64,000 nucleotides of DNA from Micromonospora rifamycinica (GCF_900090265.1 NZ_LT607752.1:3348001-3412000); one strand, 5' to 3'; shown: positions 42,190 through 51,679, counted from the first letter of the stretch. Translations and numbers: made by a program. Notes: generated from the letters alone by a model not told the origin.

Positions 42190-43119
42190 GTGTCCATGCG
42201 CGAGATGGTGGTGCTCGGCACGGCCAGCCAGACCCCCACCCGGCTGCGCAACCACAACGGTTACCTGCTGCGCTGGGACGACGAGGTGATCCTCTTCGAC
42301 CCCGGCGAGGGCAGCCAGCGGCAGCTCCTGCACACCGGGGTCACCGCCACCGACCTGACCCGGATCTGCGTCACCCACTTCCACGGCGACCACTGCCTCG
42401 GCCTGCCCGGCACCATCCAGCGGCTCTCCCTGGACCGGGTGCCGCACCCGGTGGCGGTGCACTTCCCGGCCGGCGGCGCGGAGTACTTCGCCCGACTGCG
42501 GCACGCCAGCAGCTTCCACGAGACCGCCGAGCTGGCCGTCGAGCCGATCACCGCCGACGGGCAGCGGATCGCCCTGGGCGTCGGCACGCTGGAGGCCCGC
42601 CGGCTGCGGCACCCGATCGAGACGTACGGGTACCGGCTGGTCGAGCCGGACGGCTGCCGGGTGCTGCCGGAGCGGCTGTCCGCGTACGGCATCGGTGGGC
42701 CGGCCGTCGGTGAGCTGCTGCGGGTCGGGCACCTGGACGTCGGCGGACGCCGGGTCACCCGGGACGAGGTGAGCGTGGTCCGGCCGGGGCAGCGGTTCGC
42801 CTTCGTGATGGACACCGGCCTCTGCGACGGGGTGTACGCCCTCGCCGAACACGCCGACCTGCTGGTCATCGAGTCGACGTTCCTGGCCTCGGAGGCCGCG
42901 CTCGCCGCCGAGGTCGGCCACCTGACCGCCGGCCAGGCCGCCCGGGTCGCCACCGAGTCGGGGGTACGCACGCTGGTGCTCACCCACTTCTCCCAGCGGT
43001 ACGCCGACCCGCGCCGCTTCCACGACGAGGCCCGCGAGCACTTCACCGGCGAGCTGGTCGTCGCCGAGGACCTGACCGTCGTGCCGGTGCCGCCCCGGCG
43101 GGTAGCCTCGCCGGGGTGA
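42190..43119 (+). CDS. rnz: ribonuclease Z
   Basis: Metallo-beta-lactamase-fold tRNA 3'-processing endonuclease. Zinc motif [11 protein letters not shown] (His63, His65, Asp67, His68), later [22 protein letters not shown] and [11 protein letters not shown] supply the remaining ligands and the family-specific C-terminus. Start GTG 42190 is favoured by AGGAGG five bases upstream; ATG 42196 is a close alternative. 309 residues, the bacterial short form. It is followed with 4-bp overlap by a GNAT gene. The long structured leader suggests post-transcriptional control. Confidence 0.93.
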   Translation: MSMREMVVLGTASQTPTRLRNHNGYLLRWDDEVILFDPGEGSQRQLLHTGVTATDLTRICVTHFHGDHCLGLPGTIQRLSLDRVPHPVAVHFPAGGAEYFARLRHASSFHETAELAVEPITADGQRIALGVGTLEARRLRHPIETYGYRLVEPDGCRVLPERLSAYGIGGPAVGELLRVGHLDVGGRRVTRDEVSVVRPGQRFAFVMDTGLCDGVYALAEHADLLVIESTFLASEAALAAEVGHLTAGQAARVATESGVRTLVLTHFSQRYADPRRFHDEAREHFTGELVVAEDLTVVPVPPRRVASPG

Positions 43120-43634
43120 CCGTCACGCTGCGCCCCGCCGTCGCCGGCGACCTGATGCCGGTGGGCGCCCTGCACCAGCGGTCCCGGGTCGCCACCTACT
43201 CGTCGTTCCTGCCGCCTGCGGCGCTGGCCGACCCGACGCCCGAGGCGATGGGGGCGTACTGGGTCGAGCGGTGGACGTGGGAGCGTGACGAGCACCTGAT
43301 GACCGTGGCCGAGCGGGACTGCCGGCTGGTCGGGTTCAGCTACCTCGGCCCGGACGATGCGGGCGACCCGACCACCGGCCTGCTCAACGCCATCCACCTC
43401 GATCCGGCCGAGCGGGGCCGGGGCACCGGACGGGCGCTGATGGCCGACGCGCTGGACACCATGCGCGGCCGGGGCTGGCGTCGGGCGGTGCTCTGGGTGC
43501 TGGAGCGCAACACCGGCGCCCGGGGCTTCTACGAGCACGGCGGCTGGAGCTGGACCGGCCAGACCCGGGACGAGCGGATCGGGCGCGTCCCCGTCCCCCA
43601 GCTCCGTTACGCCCGGCGGCTACCGGGCCACTGA
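43116..43634 (+). CDS. GNAT-family N-acetyltransferase
   Basis: Single GNAT domain of 172 residues. The acetyl-CoA pyrophosphate loop is in [15 protein letters not shown], followed by [20 protein letters not shown], the usual motif A/B arrangement. GTG 43116 overlaps the rnz stop (GTGA), so expression is coupled to RNase Z. Substrate unknown. The convergent dioxygenase gene ends 2 bp after its stop, leaving no terminator space. Confidence 0.9.
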   Translation: MTVTLRPAVAGDLMPVGALHQRSRVATYSSFLPPAALADPTPEAMGAYWVERWTWERDEHLMTVAERDCRLVGFSYLGPDDAGDPTTGLLNAIHLDPAERGRGTGRALMADALDTMRGRGWRRAVLWVLERNTGARGFYEHGGWSWTGQTRDERIGRVPVPQLRYARRLPGH

Positions 43635-43636
43635 CG

Positions 43637-44563
43637 TCACGTGCCGTCCCGGTCCGCGTCGACCGAGAAGTTGATCACTGAGAGGTAGCCGTCGCCGTCC
43701 TCGACGACCTTCATCAACATCGTCTCGGCGTAGATGGTGTCGTTGTCGTTGAACGTGTCCCGCCCGGTGTGCGCGGCGTACGGCGCTGCGGCGTACACCC
43801 TGCTGTTGAGGGCCTCGTCGAACATCATCTGGGTGGTGAGCACCCGGTTGTCGCCCACGTGCACCATCGCGTGGATGTGCGTGGTGCGGCCCCGGTACCA
43901 GCCCGGCCAGACGGTGGTGAACTCGACGATCCCGTCGGCGTTGGTGACCTGCGCCCCGCGCAGGTACCGCTTGTCGTCGGTCGGCGTCAGGTCCGCCGAA
44001 GCCCCTTCCGCACCGCCACCCGGAGCCGCACCACCACCCGGAGCCGCACCGCCACCGGGCGGGTTGCCGGTGGGCGGGTTGCCGGTGGGCGGGTTGCTCG
44101 GCGGGGAACCACCGGGGGCGGAGCCACCGCCCGATGCACCGGACGACTGGGCCTCGGCGCCGGAGTACAGACCGTCGGCGTCACAGTGCCAGATCTCCAC
44201 GACGGCATCGGCCAGCGGCCCGCACTGCTCGCTGTCCTGGACCCGGATCGCCACCCGCAACCGGGTGCCCGCCCGGTCCTCCCGGATGTCGCTGCGGATC
44301 TTGTCGGCGTCGAAGTAGTACGGCCCCTGTGTGGTGGTCGCGGTCAGCGTGCAGGTGTTCGCCGCGCCGAAGAGCGCGGTCAGGTCGGCGGACGTGCTGG
44401 CGGTCGCCTGCGGGGACACCGTCTCCCCGGTCGACGTGGTGACCGTGCCGTCGTCCCGGCCGCAGGCGGCGAGCAGACCGGCCAACCCGATCGAGCCGAC
44501 CCCCGCGATCAGCCGGCGACGGCTGACCCGCTGCCCCTCGTGGTGGTCAAGGTCGTGGCGCAT
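43637..44563 (-). CDS. exported intradiol-dioxygenase-like lipoprotein
   Basis: 308 residues. A twin-arginine motif (SRRRLIAGVGSIGLAGLLAA) ends in a lipobox-like LAAC, so export by Tat and lipidation at Cys34 are both possible. The core has the intradiol ring-cleavage fold: TTQGPYYFDA (first Tyr ligand), VVEIWHCDADGLYSG, and WYRGRTTHIH (second Tyr and two His iron ligands). A low-complexity insert of Gly/Pro/Ala repeats (about 138-180, PPTGNPPTGN and [12 protein letters not shown]) breaks the domain. Aromatic substrate unknown; such exported forms occur in many actinomycetes. Confidence 0.88.
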   Translation of the reverse strand: MRHDLDHHEGQRVSRRRLIAGVGSIGLAGLLAACGRDDGTVTTSTGETVSPQATASTSADLTALFGAANTCTLTATTTQGPYYFDADKIRSDIREDRAGTRLRVAIRVQDSEQCGPLADAVVEIWHCDADGLYSGAEAQSSGASGGGSAPGGSPPSNPPTGNPPTGNPPGGGAAPGGGAAPGGGAEGASADLTPTDDKRYLRGAQVTNADGIVEFTTVWPGWYRGRTTHIHAMVHVGDNRVLTTQMMFDEALNSRVYAAAPYAAHTGRDTFNDNDTIYAETMLMKVVEDGDGYLSVINFSVDADRDGT

Positions 44564-44681
44564 GTCGTTCCTCCCGTGGGTCGGTGCCTATCGGCTGGCT
44601 CCGACGGTAGGGAGGCGGTACGGACGCCCCCTGTACAGCTCCTGTCGCCCTGCTGTGAATGGTCGACCCGACCGGACACGC

Positions 44682-44715
44682 TGCGGGGCACCTCCGCACG
44701 GAGGTGCCCCGCAGG
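44682..44715 (-). terminator. terminator after cbs
   Basis: Perfect 15-bp stem CTGCGGGGCACCTCC / GGAGGTGCCCCGCAG with a 4-nt loop, starting 9 bp beyond the cbs stop. Confidence 0.82.
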
Positions 44716-44724
44716 TGTGCCGGG

Positions 44725-46095
44725 TCAGTGCGCGCCGAGGTGGGCGAGCAGGTCCTGACGGGTCAGCACGCCCTTGGGCTTGCCGTCGACCAGCACCAGC
44801 GCCGCGTCGGACTTCTCCAGCATGCCCACCGCCTCGCTGACCGGCTGACCGCCGCCGATCATCGGCAGCGGGTCACCCATGTGCCGCTCGATGGTGTCGT
44901 GCAGGTGCGCCTGACCGGTGAACAGGGCGTCCAGCAGGTCCCGTTCGGCGATCGAGCCGGCCACCTCACCGGTCACCACCGGCGGCTCGGCCTTGAGCAC
45001 CGGGAGCTGGGAGACGCCGTACTCGCGCATGTAGTCGATGGCGTCGCGGACCGTCTCGGTCGGGTGGACGTGCACCAGCTCGGGCAGGCCGCCCGGCTTG
45101 CCCGCCAGCGCGTCGGCGACGGTCGGCTCGGTGCCGGAGTGGTCCAGGAAGCCGTACCGGGCCATCCAGCGGTCGTTGAAGATCTTGGACAGGTAGCCCT
45201 TACCGCTGTCCGGCAGCAGCACCACGATCACGTCGTCCGGGCCGGCGGCCCGGGCCACCTCCAGCGCCGCCACCACGGCCATCCCGCAGGAGCCGCCGAC
45301 CAGCAGACCCTCCTCCCGGGCCAGCCGCCGGGTCATCTCGAAGGACGCCTTGTCGGAGACCTCGACGATCTGGTCGGCGATGTCCCGGTCGTAGGTCTCG
45401 GGCCAGAAGTCCTCACCGACCCCCTCGACCAGGTACGGCCGACCGGTGCCGCCGGAGTAGACCGAGCCCTCCGGGTCCGCCCCGATCACCTTCACCCGCC
45501 CCTCGGAGGCCTCCTTGAGGTAGCGCCCGATGCCGGAGATGGTGCCGCCGGTGCCGACCCCGGTGACGAAGTGGGTGAGCCCGCCCTCGGTCTGCTTCCA
45601 CAGCTCCGGGCCGGTGGTCTCGTAGTGCGACCGTGGGTTGGCCGGGTTGCTGTACTGGTCGGGCTTCCACGCGCCGGGGATCTCCCGGGCCAGCCGGTCG
45701 GAGACGTTGTAGTAGGAGCGCGGGTCCTCCGGGGCGACGGCGGTCGGACAGACCACCACCTCGGCCCCGTACGCGCGCAGCACGTCCTGCTTGTCCTGGC
45801 TGACCTTGTCGGGGCAGACGAAGACGCAGTGGTAGCCCTTGAGCTGCGCCACCAGGGCCAGCCCGACACCGGTGTTACCGCTGGTCGGCTCGACGATGGT
45901 GCCCCCGGGACGGAGGATCCCGGCGGCCTCGGCGTCCTCCACCATCCGCAGCGCGATCCGGTCCTTCACCGAACCGCCCGGGTTGAGGTACTCCACCTTC
46001 GCCAGCACGGTCGCCCGGATACCCTCGGTGACGTTGCGCAGCCGCACCAGCGGGGTGTTACCGATCATGTCGACGACGTTGTCGTAGTACTGCAC
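44725..46095 (-). CDS. cbs: cystathionine beta-synthase
   Basis: PLP enzyme condensing serine with homocysteine to cystathionine. The PLP lysine is Lys44 in NPGGSVKDRIA, TSGNTGVGLALVA binds substrate, and GTGGTISGIGRYLKE is the phosphate loop. C-terminal residues about 335-456 form a pair of CBS domains (AIDYMREYGVSQLPVL and AVGMLEKSDAALVLVDGKPK), the regulatory Bateman module. 456 residues, as in mycobacterial Cbs; haem-binding N-terminal region of the animal enzyme is absent. In M. tuberculosis cbs (Rv1077) lies two genes from metB; here the two are 22 kb apart because of inserted genes. Confidence 0.93.
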   Translation of the reverse strand: MQYYDNVVDMIGNTPLVRLRNVTEGIRATVLAKVEYLNPGGSVKDRIALRMVEDAEAAGILRPGGTIVEPTSGNTGVGLALVAQLKGYHCVFVCPDKVSQDKQDVLRAYGAEVVVCPTAVAPEDPRSYYNVSDRLAREIPGAWKPDQYSNPANPRSHYETTGPELWKQTEGGLTHFVTGVGTGGTISGIGRYLKEASEGRVKVIGADPEGSVYSGGTGRPYLVEGVGEDFWPETYDRDIADQIVEVSDKASFEMTRRLAREEGLLVGGSCGMAVVAALEVARAAGPDDVIVVLLPDSGKGYLSKIFNDRWMARYGFLDHSGTEPTVADALAGKPGGLPELVHVHPTETVRDAIDYMREYGVSQLPVLKAEPPVVTGEVAGSIAERDLLDALFTGQAHLHDTIERHMGDPLPMIGGGQPVSEAVGMLEKSDAALVLVDGKPKGVLTRQDLLAHLGAH

Positions 46096-46170
46096 CTCGT
46101 TGTGCCCTTCGTTGCGGCGCCGGGAACGGCGGCCTGGCAGACGGTCCTTCGTCGCTCAGGGTACGGGTTG

Positions 46171-46527
46171 TCAGAGGGTCACATGACCGGGGATGACCAC
46201 GCCCTGACGCGCCTCCCACTCCAGGAAGCGCTCGGTCTCCGCCAGCACGCTGCCGGCCAGCCAGGTGACCATCACGGCGTCGTCGACCAGACCGAGGACG
46301 GTCAGGAACAGCTCCGGCACCACGTCGACCGGCGACACCACGTAGACCGCCGCCGCCGTCATCAGGGCCAGCCGCAACCCCCCGTCGTAGTCGCCCCGGG
46401 TGGTGGCCCGGATCATCCGGGGCAGCGCCGCCAGCCGGGTGCCCAGTGACGGCCCGCCCCGTGCCCCGGCCGCCAGCGACCGGGCCAGTGCGGTGAAGGC
46501 CGCGGTCCGCTTCAATGTCCTACCCAT
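46171..46527 (-). CDS. DUF1232 (YkvA-type) membrane protein
   Basis: 118 residues with the DUF1232 signature AAAVYVVSPVDVVPELFLTV followed by GLVDDAVMVTWL, a hydrophobic hairpin likely membrane-associated. Start ATG 46527 chosen by domain fit; the frame is open to 46572. Lies 75 bp upstream of cbs on the same strand. Function unknown. Confidence 0.82.
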   Translation of the reverse strand: MGRTLKRTAAFTALARSLAAGARGGPSLGTRLAALPRMIRATTRGDYDGGLRLALMTAAAVYVVSPVDVVPELFLTVLGLVDDAVMVTWLAGSVLAETERFLEWEARQGVVIPGHVTL

Positions 46528-46709
46528 CTCATCCAGCCCCTCTCCACCGACCAGCGTGACTGCCCGGCGCAACCCGGCGTCACCTGCGGCGGGACGGCCG
46601 TCCGCCGGTGCCCGCCACCGGATCAGGTACCCAGAACCGGCGTCGCTCAGCCCTGAACCACCCGTCCTGACAGCGGCGGGGTGTCGTTGCGGCGCGATAA
46701 TGTCGCTGT

Positions 46710-47759
46710 ATGGGGGTGGCTGGTTCCGTCGTGACGGTGGATCCGCGGTGGCACCGCGCCCGGCAGGTGTTCCGGCTGGCCGCGATCGGCACGGGTGCCG
46801 CGGTGGCCGCCGTCGCCGCGACCGGCGGGGTGCTGCTCGGTCAGGCCCGGCAGGCCCGGCGCACCATCCCGATGGCGGAGGCCCCGCCGCCGCGCTGCGA
46901 CGGCGTCTACGGCGTCAAGCTCCCCGGGCCGCCGCTGACCATGGTGATCCTCGGCGACTCCTCGGCCGCCAGCTACGGGGTGCTGCGACGGCGGGAGACC
47001 CTGGGTTCGCTGCTGGCCACCGGGCTGTCCCGGCGGCTGCACCGGTCCGTACGGGTGCACCGCTTCGCCGTGGTCGGCGCACTCTCCTCCGGGCTCCGGC
47101 CGCAGGTCGAGGCGGCCCTCGACTGCACACCGGACGTCGCGGTGATCCTGGTCGGCGGCAACGACGTCACCAACCGCACGCCGTACTCGGTGGCGGTCCG
47201 CCACCTGGTCGACGCGGTCCGGGCGCTGCGCGCGGCCGGCTGCGAGGTGGTCGTCGGCACCTGCCCCGACCTGGGGGCGATCCAGCCGATCCAGCCGCCG
47301 CTGCGCTGGCTCGCCCGGCGGTGGAGCCGGCAGCTCGCCACCGCGCAGACGGTGGCGGTGGTCGAGGCGGGCGGGTGGACGGTCTCCCTCGGCGACCTGC
47401 TCGGTCCCCGGTTCGCCGCCGAGCCCACCCGGATGTTCGCCTGGGACCGGTTCCACCCCTCCGCCGAGGGGTACGCGATGGCCGCCGCCGCGCTCCTGCC
47501 GACCGTGCTGTCGGCCCTCGGGGGCGGGGAGCGTCAGCCGGTGCTGGCCATGGGCGAGGGCGTACGGTCGCTGCCCCGGGCCGCCCACGAGGCGGCCCGG
47601 CACGCCGGCACGGAGGTCAGCGGCGCCCAGGTCCGGGGCCGGGACCACGGCCCGGCCGGGCGCTGGGCGCAGCTCCGGCGGCGGGCCTTCTTCGGCGTCG
47701 CACCGGCACCGCAGCCCGGCGTCACCGCCGACTCACCCCAACTGGAGGGACTGGCATGA
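46710..47759 (+). CDS. SGNH/GDSL hydrolase, membrane-anchored
   Basis: 349 residues with one N-terminal hydrophobic helix (about 22-45) acting as anchor or uncleaved signal. Catalytic blocks: MVILGDSSAASYG (Ser), VILVGGNDVTN (Asn) and WDRFHPSAEGY (Asp/His), all present. A Pro/Gly-rich tail of about 60 residues follows the domain. It is followed after 76 bp by a paralogue. From memory, a related exported hydrolase (Rv1075c) is adjacent to fadA3 and near cbs in M. tuberculosis, matching this order. Likely esterase on cell-envelope or lipid substrates. Confidence 0.88.
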   Translation: MGVAGSVVTVDPRWHRARQVFRLAAIGTGAAVAAVAATGGVLLGQARQARRTIPMAEAPPPRCDGVYGVKLPGPPLTMVILGDSSAASYGVLRRRETLGSLLATGLSRRLHRSVRVHRFAVVGALSSGLRPQVEAALDCTPDVAVILVGGNDVTNRTPYSVAVRHLVDAVRALRAAGCEVVVGTCPDLGAIQPIQPPLRWLARRWSRQLATAQTVAVVEAGGWTVSLGDLLGPRFAAEPTRMFAWDRFHPSAEGYAMAAAALLPTVLSALGGGERQPVLAMGEGVRSLPRAAHEAARHAGTEVSGAQVRGRDHGPAGRWAQLRRRAFFGVAPAPQPGVTADSPQLEGLA

Positions 47760-47835
47760 GCGAGCACAGCGAGCGGAGCACCGGGAGTCACCCCGGGCCG
47801 GTCACCACCGGGGCGGCCCGCCGGGCGGTGACACC

Positions 47836-48639
47836 GTGACCGGCCGCTCCCTCGGCGGCGAGCTGGCCGTACGGCTCGGCAGGGCCGCGGCGGTCTCCCT
47901 GATCGCCGGGACGATCGGCGGGGCGGCGGTGCTCGCCGGCCAGGCGGTGGCGGCGCGTAACCGCGACTACGCCCGGCCCGAGCTGGGCCTGGCGCTGCGG
48001 GCGACCGTCGGCCGGGCCGGTGCCCCGCCGCTGCGGTTGGTGCTGCTCGGTGACTCCTCGGCGCTCGGCGTCGGGGTGGCCCGGTTCGACGACACGGTCG
48101 GCGGTCAGCTCGCCCACCTGCTGGCCGAGGGGCCGACCGGCCGCCGGGTGCACCTGTCCAGCGTGGGGGTCTCCGGATCCCGCTCCACCGACCTGGCGAC
48201 CCAGGTGGCACGGGCGTTGCTCGGCGACCGACCGGACGTCGCGGTGGTGCTGATCGGGGCGAACGACGCCACGGCCATGCGCAGCCCGGTCGAGGCCGGG
48301 TCACATCTCGCCTCGACCGTGCGTCGGCTGCGGGAGGCCGGGGTCGAGGTCGTCGTCGGCACCTGCCCGGACCTGGGCGCGGTGCGGGCGGTGGCCCCGC
48401 CGCTGCGACAGGTGATCGGCTGGTCGGGCCGGCGGGTGGCCCGCGCCCAGACCGCCGCCGTGCTCGACGCCGGGGGCACGGTCGTCGACCTCGGCACGGA
48501 AACCGGGCCGGTGTTCCGGGCCGACGCGGGGACGCTGTGCCACGACGGTTTCCACCCGTCCGCCGACGGATACCGGGTGTGGGCACACGCCCTGTTGCCG
48601 GCGGTGGTGGCCGCCGCCAACGTCGCGTCCCGCCGCTGA
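47836..48639 (+). CDS. second SGNH/GDSL hydrolase, tandem paralogue
   Basis: 267 residues. N-terminal hydrophobic helix (about 15-35) followed by the SGNH domain: LVLLGDSSALGVG, VVLIGANDATAM, GTCPDLGAVRAV and CHDGFHPSADGY, giving Ser, Asn, Asp and His. It shares the CPDLGA and GDSSA blocks with the upstream gene, so the pair probably arose by duplication. GTG 47836 follows a 76-bp gap containing GAGCGAGCACAGCGAGCGGA, a sequence type common between Micromonosporaceae genes. Confidence 0.87.
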   Translation: MTGRSLGGELAVRLGRAAAVSLIAGTIGGAAVLAGQAVAARNRDYARPELGLALRATVGRAGAPPLRLVLLGDSSALGVGVARFDDTVGGQLAHLLAEGPTGRRVHLSSVGVSGSRSTDLATQVARALLGDRPDVAVVLIGANDATAMRSPVEAGSHLASTVRRLREAGVEVVVGTCPDLGAVRAVAPPLRQVIGWSGRRVARAQTAAVLDAGGTVVDLGTETGPVFRADAGTLCHDGFHPSADGYRVWAHALLPAVVAAANVASRR

Positions 48640-48725
48640 CCGGGTCCGGCTCCGGCACTGACCGGGTGCGGGTGCGGCACTGACCGGGTGCGGTCCCGGC
48701 CGTGACCGGGTGCGGGTGCGGGTCG
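48640..48725. repeat. CTGACCGGGTGCGGGTGCGG tandem repeat
   Basis: Four imperfect copies of a roughly 22-bp unit (CTGACCGGGTGCGGGTGCGG with a few added bases) directly after the second SGNH stop. Confidence 0.75.
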
Positions 48726-48832
48726 GGGCCACCGTCCCGGCGGGTCCACCGTGCCCGGGCAAAGGCCGGGGTGACATTTCCCGCCGGGCGGTCTTCTTCC
48801 GCGTGAGATTACCGTCAAGTTAACGTTGGTTC

Positions 48833-50095
48833 ATGCCGATTGAGTCGTCCCGCGACGCCGTCATCGTCGCCACCGCCCGGTCCCCCATCGGCCGCGCCTT
48901 CAAGGGTTCCCTGCGCGACGTCCGCCCGGACGACCTCGCCGCCACCATCGTGCAGGCCGCGCTGGACAAGGTCCCCGGCCTCGACCCCACCACCATCGAC
49001 GACCTCTACGTCGGCTGCGGGCTGCCCGGCGGCGAGCAGGGCTTCAACCTGGCCCGGGTGGTCGCCACCCTGATGGGCCTGGACGGCCTGCCCGGGGCCA
49101 CGGTGACCCGTTACTGCGCGTCGTCGTTGCAGACCACCCGGATGGCGATGCACGCGATCCGGGCCGGTGAGGGCGACGTCTTCGTCTCCGCCGGGGTCGA
49201 GATGGTCTCCCGGTACGCCCGGGGCAACTCCGACACCCTGCCCCCCGAGGCCAAGGCGCTGGTCGGCGGCGGCTGGGAGAACCCGCGCTTCGCCGAGGCC
49301 CGGCAGCGGTCGGTGGCCCGCGCCCAGGGCGGCGCCGAGGTGTGGACCGACCCCCGCGACGCCGGCCAGCTGCCCGACGTCTACCTCGCCATGGGGCAGA
49401 CGGCGGAGAACCTGGCCCAGGTACACGACATCACCCGGGAGGAGATGGACGCGTTCGGCGTCCGCAGCCAGAACCTCGCCGAGAAGGCCATCGCCGACGG
49501 GTTCTGGGCCCGCGAGATCACCCCGGTGACCACCCCGGACGGCAGCGTGGTCGACACCGACGACGGCCCGCGCCCCGGGGTCACCCCGGAGGCGGTGGCC
49601 GGGCTGAAGCCGGTCTTCCGCCCGGACGGCCGGATCACCGCCGGCAACTGCTGCCCGCTCAACGACGGCGCCGCCGCCGTGGTGGTGATGAGCGCCCAGC
49701 GGGCCGCCGACCTGGGGCTCACCCCGCTGGCCCGGATCGTCTCCACCGGCGTCACCGCCCTGTCGCCGGAGATCATGGGCCTCGGCCCGGTCGAGGCGTC
49801 CCGGCAGGCGCTGCGCCGGGCCGGGATGACCGTCGACGACGTGGACCTGGTCGAGATCAACGAGGCGTTCGCCGCCCAGGTGATCCCGTCCTACCGGCAG
49901 CTCGGCATACCGGAGGAGAAGGTCAACGTGATGGGCGGGGCGATCGCCGTCGGCCACCCGTTCGGAATGACCGGCGCCCGGATCACCGGCACCCTGCTCA
50001 ACGCCCTGCAGTGGCACGACCGGACCATCGGCCTGGAGACCATGTGCGTCGGCGGCGGTCAGGGCATGGCGATGGTGCTCGAACGGCTCAGCTGA
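48833..50095 (+). CDS. thiolase family acetyl-CoA C-acyltransferase
   Basis: 420-residue thiolase for the last step of beta-oxidation or the reverse condensation. Nucleophile Cys95 in [12 protein letters not shown]; the active-site blocks [21 protein letters not shown] (His) and [10 protein letters not shown] (second Cys) are all present. ATG 48833 has no strong ribosome site but is fixed by homology-type start [15 protein letters not shown]. Equivalent by position to fadA3 (Rv1074c) in M. tuberculosis. Monocistronic, convergent with a small unknown gene 3 bp away. Confidence 0.93.
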   Translation: MPIESSRDAVIVATARSPIGRAFKGSLRDVRPDDLAATIVQAALDKVPGLDPTTIDDLYVGCGLPGGEQGFNLARVVATLMGLDGLPGATVTRYCASSLQTTRMAMHAIRAGEGDVFVSAGVEMVSRYARGNSDTLPPEAKALVGGGWENPRFAEARQRSVARAQGGAEVWTDPRDAGQLPDVYLAMGQTAENLAQVHDITREEMDAFGVRSQNLAEKAIADGFWAREITPVTTPDGSVVDTDDGPRPGVTPEAVAGLKPVFRPDGRITAGNCCPLNDGAAAVVVMSAQRAADLGLTPLARIVSTGVTALSPEIMGLGPVEASRQALRRAGMTVDDVDLVEINEAFAAQVIPSYRQLGIPEEKVNVMGGAIAVGHPFGMTGARITGTLLNALQWHDRTIGLETMCVGGGQGMAMVLERLS

Positions 50096-50098
50096 GCC

Positions 50099-50419
50099 CT
50101 ACAGCGCGCCGCGGGTCGCCGTCACCAGGGCGGCGGCCCCGGCCAGTACCGCCTGCGGCGGGCCGGCGGCCACCAGGTCCGCCGTGACCACCCGGAGCTG
50201 GTCGGGCAGCGCCATCGGGTGCGCCAACCGGGGTACGTCCCGCCGGGGCTCACCCTCCGCGTCGGCGGCCAGGTCGGCGACGTCCTGCACCAGCCTGTGC
50301 ACCAGATCGGCCCGGGAGACGTCGCCACCCTCGGCGACCGCCGCCCAGCGCGGCTGCTGCCAGTGCCCCACCTGACGGACCAGCAGCGCCACCGCCCGGT
50401 CCAACTCCGCTGCGCTCAT
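50099..50419 (-). CDS. 106-residue helical protein of unknown function
   Basis: Begins MSAAELDRAVALLVRQVGHW and continues as an Ala/Val/Asp-rich helical protein without membrane segments; motif HWQQPRWAA near the start. Start ATG 50419 is preferred; the frame opens at 50473 with no support. A strong hairpin separates it from the Bax-inhibitor-like gene upstream, so it has its own promoter. No family recognised with confidence. Confidence 0.7.
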   Translation of the reverse strand: MSAAELDRAVALLVRQVGHWQQPRWAAVAEGGDVSRADLVHRLVQDVADLAADAEGEPRRDVPRLAHPMALPDQLRVVTADLVAAGPPQAVLAGAAALVTATRGAL

Positions 50420-50460
50420 CGCCGGCGAGTCTACGCAACCCCGGCCGGTCGCGCCGACGA

Positions 50461-50499
50461 CGACGCCCGCCACCGCAGGGAGCGCGGTGGCGGGCGTCG
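50461..50499 (-). terminator. terminator of the Bax-inhibitor-like gene
   Basis: Perfect 16-bp stem CGACGCCCGCCACCGC (50461-50476) with its complement at 50484-50499, 7-nt loop, 12 bp beyond the stop at 50512. Confidence 0.82.
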
Positions 50500-50511
50500 G
50501 GTGCGAAACCG

Positions 50512-51333
50512 TCAGTCGTCGCCCTGGAAGTAGCTGATCAGGCGCAGCATCTCCAGGTAGAGCCAGACCAGGCTGACCACGATGCCGAACGCGGCCGTCC
50601 AGGAGTAGCGGGCCGGCAGCCCCATCCGGACGCCGTCCTCGACCTCCTTGAAGCTGAGCACGAAGCTCAGCGAGGCCACCACGATGCAGACCAGGCTGAA
50701 CCCGATGGCCAGCGGGCTGCCGTCGCGCAGGCCGGTGTTCACGCCGAACAGCGCGAGCACCAGGTTGATCAGCATGACGGCGAAGAGGCCCGCCATCACG
50801 GCGATCATGCCCTTGACGAACTTCGGGGTGGCCCGGATGACGCGCGCCTTGTAAAGCATGGTCATCACGAAGAAGACGCCGAAGGTGGCGACCACGGCCT
50901 GGAGCACGATGCCCTGGTAGGCCGTCTCGTAGAACTTGCTGACCAGGCCGACGAACGCGCCCTCGACGATCGCGTACGCGACGACCAGGGCCGGGTTGGC
51001 GACCCGGGAGAACGAGATGATCAGGCCGAGCACCAGGCCGACCATCGCCGCGCCGATCCAGGCGACACCGAGCAACGAATCCGGCACCAGGATCCAGGCC
51101 GCGGCGGCGGCGACGCCGAGGATGGCCAGGAGGGTGACGGTCTTGACGACGACGTCGTCGAGGGTCATCGTGCCGGACACCTGCGGGGCGACCGGGGAGC
51201 CCGGTTGGCCCGGGTACTGCTGGGGAATGCCGGGCTGTCCGTAACCGTACGGCCCGGGTTGGGCGTACCCGGCGGACCGCTCCCGCTCGGCCGCCTGGCC
51301 GAGCCGGGCGAGCACCGGGTTCGAGGTCTTCAC
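50512..51333 (-). CDS. Bax inhibitor-1/YccA family membrane protein
   Basis: 273 residues: a Gly/Pro/Tyr/Gln-rich cytoplasmic N-terminus (about 1-55), then seven hydrophobic helices. Typical features include VYAIVEGAFVGLVSKFYE-like helix 3 (seen as AYAIVEGAFVGLVSKFYETA) and the closing FGIVVSLVWLYLEMLRLISY segment with acidic residues of the pH-sensitive pore (final GDD). Family members are proposed Ca2+/H+ leak channels or regulators of membrane proteases; role here is unknown. ATG 51333, single gene. Confidence 0.9.
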   Translation of the reverse strand: MKTSNPVLARLGQAAERERSAGYAQPGPYGYGQPGIPQQYPGQPGSPVAPQVSGTMTLDDVVVKTVTLLAILGVAAAAAWILVPDSLLGVAWIGAAMVGLVLGLIISFSRVANPALVVAYAIVEGAFVGLVSKFYETAYQGIVLQAVVATFGVFFVMTMLYKARVIRATPKFVKGMIAVMAGLFAVMLINLVLALFGVNTGLRDGSPLAIGFSLVCIVVASLSFVLSFKEVEDGVRMGLPARYSWTAAFGIVVSLVWLYLEMLRLISYFQGDD

Positions 51334-51441
51334 TGTCTCAGGCCTCCCTCAGGGGGTCAGTCGCACGCAAACGTGCACTCCCAGGGTAAACGGCCGGCAC
51401 CCCGGCACGCCCGCCGGGACGCTGTGGGAAAGCTGAGAGTG

Positions 51442-51525
51442 TGGTGCCCGGGGCGGGTCTCGAACCCGCACGCCTTGCGGCAGCCGCTTTTAAGGCGGCC
51501 GTGTCTGCCGTTCCACCACCCGGGC
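51442..51525 (-). tRNA. tRNA-Leu (anticodon TAA)
   Basis: Read on the minus strand: 7-bp acceptor GCCCGGG / CCCGGGC, discriminator A and encoded CCA. Anticodon stem GCCGC/GCGGC around the loop CTTAAAA gives anticodon TAA. Long class II variable arm (TGCCGCAAGGCGTGC) and T arm GCGGGTTCGAGACCCGC. Reads the UUA codon, which is rare in high-GC actinomycetes and often linked to developmental control (the bldA type). Confidence 0.95.
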
Positions 51526-51679
51526 GGGTCCACGCCGACGCGCGACGGTGCAGTGTCACGGTAACCGTTCCGCGCCGGCCCGGCGTACCCCCGGGGGCAC
51601 CGCGACGGCGACCCGGCCCCGACGACGCCGGATGCCCCTCCCCGCGACCGGGGAGGGGCGTCCGGGCGGGTACCGCCGG

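Noticed and set aside
42003..42713. Alternative-phase frame overlapping rnz
   Set aside because: Lacks any motif; the RNase Z frame is unambiguous.
47756..47835. A short gene beginning MSEHSERSTGSH between the two SGNH genes
   Set aside because: The phase does not join the next gene; the sequence is a common intergenic motif type rather than a gene.
51442..51525. Second att site at the tRNA-Leu gene
   Set aside because: No integrase nearby and no duplicated tRNA 3' end in the window.
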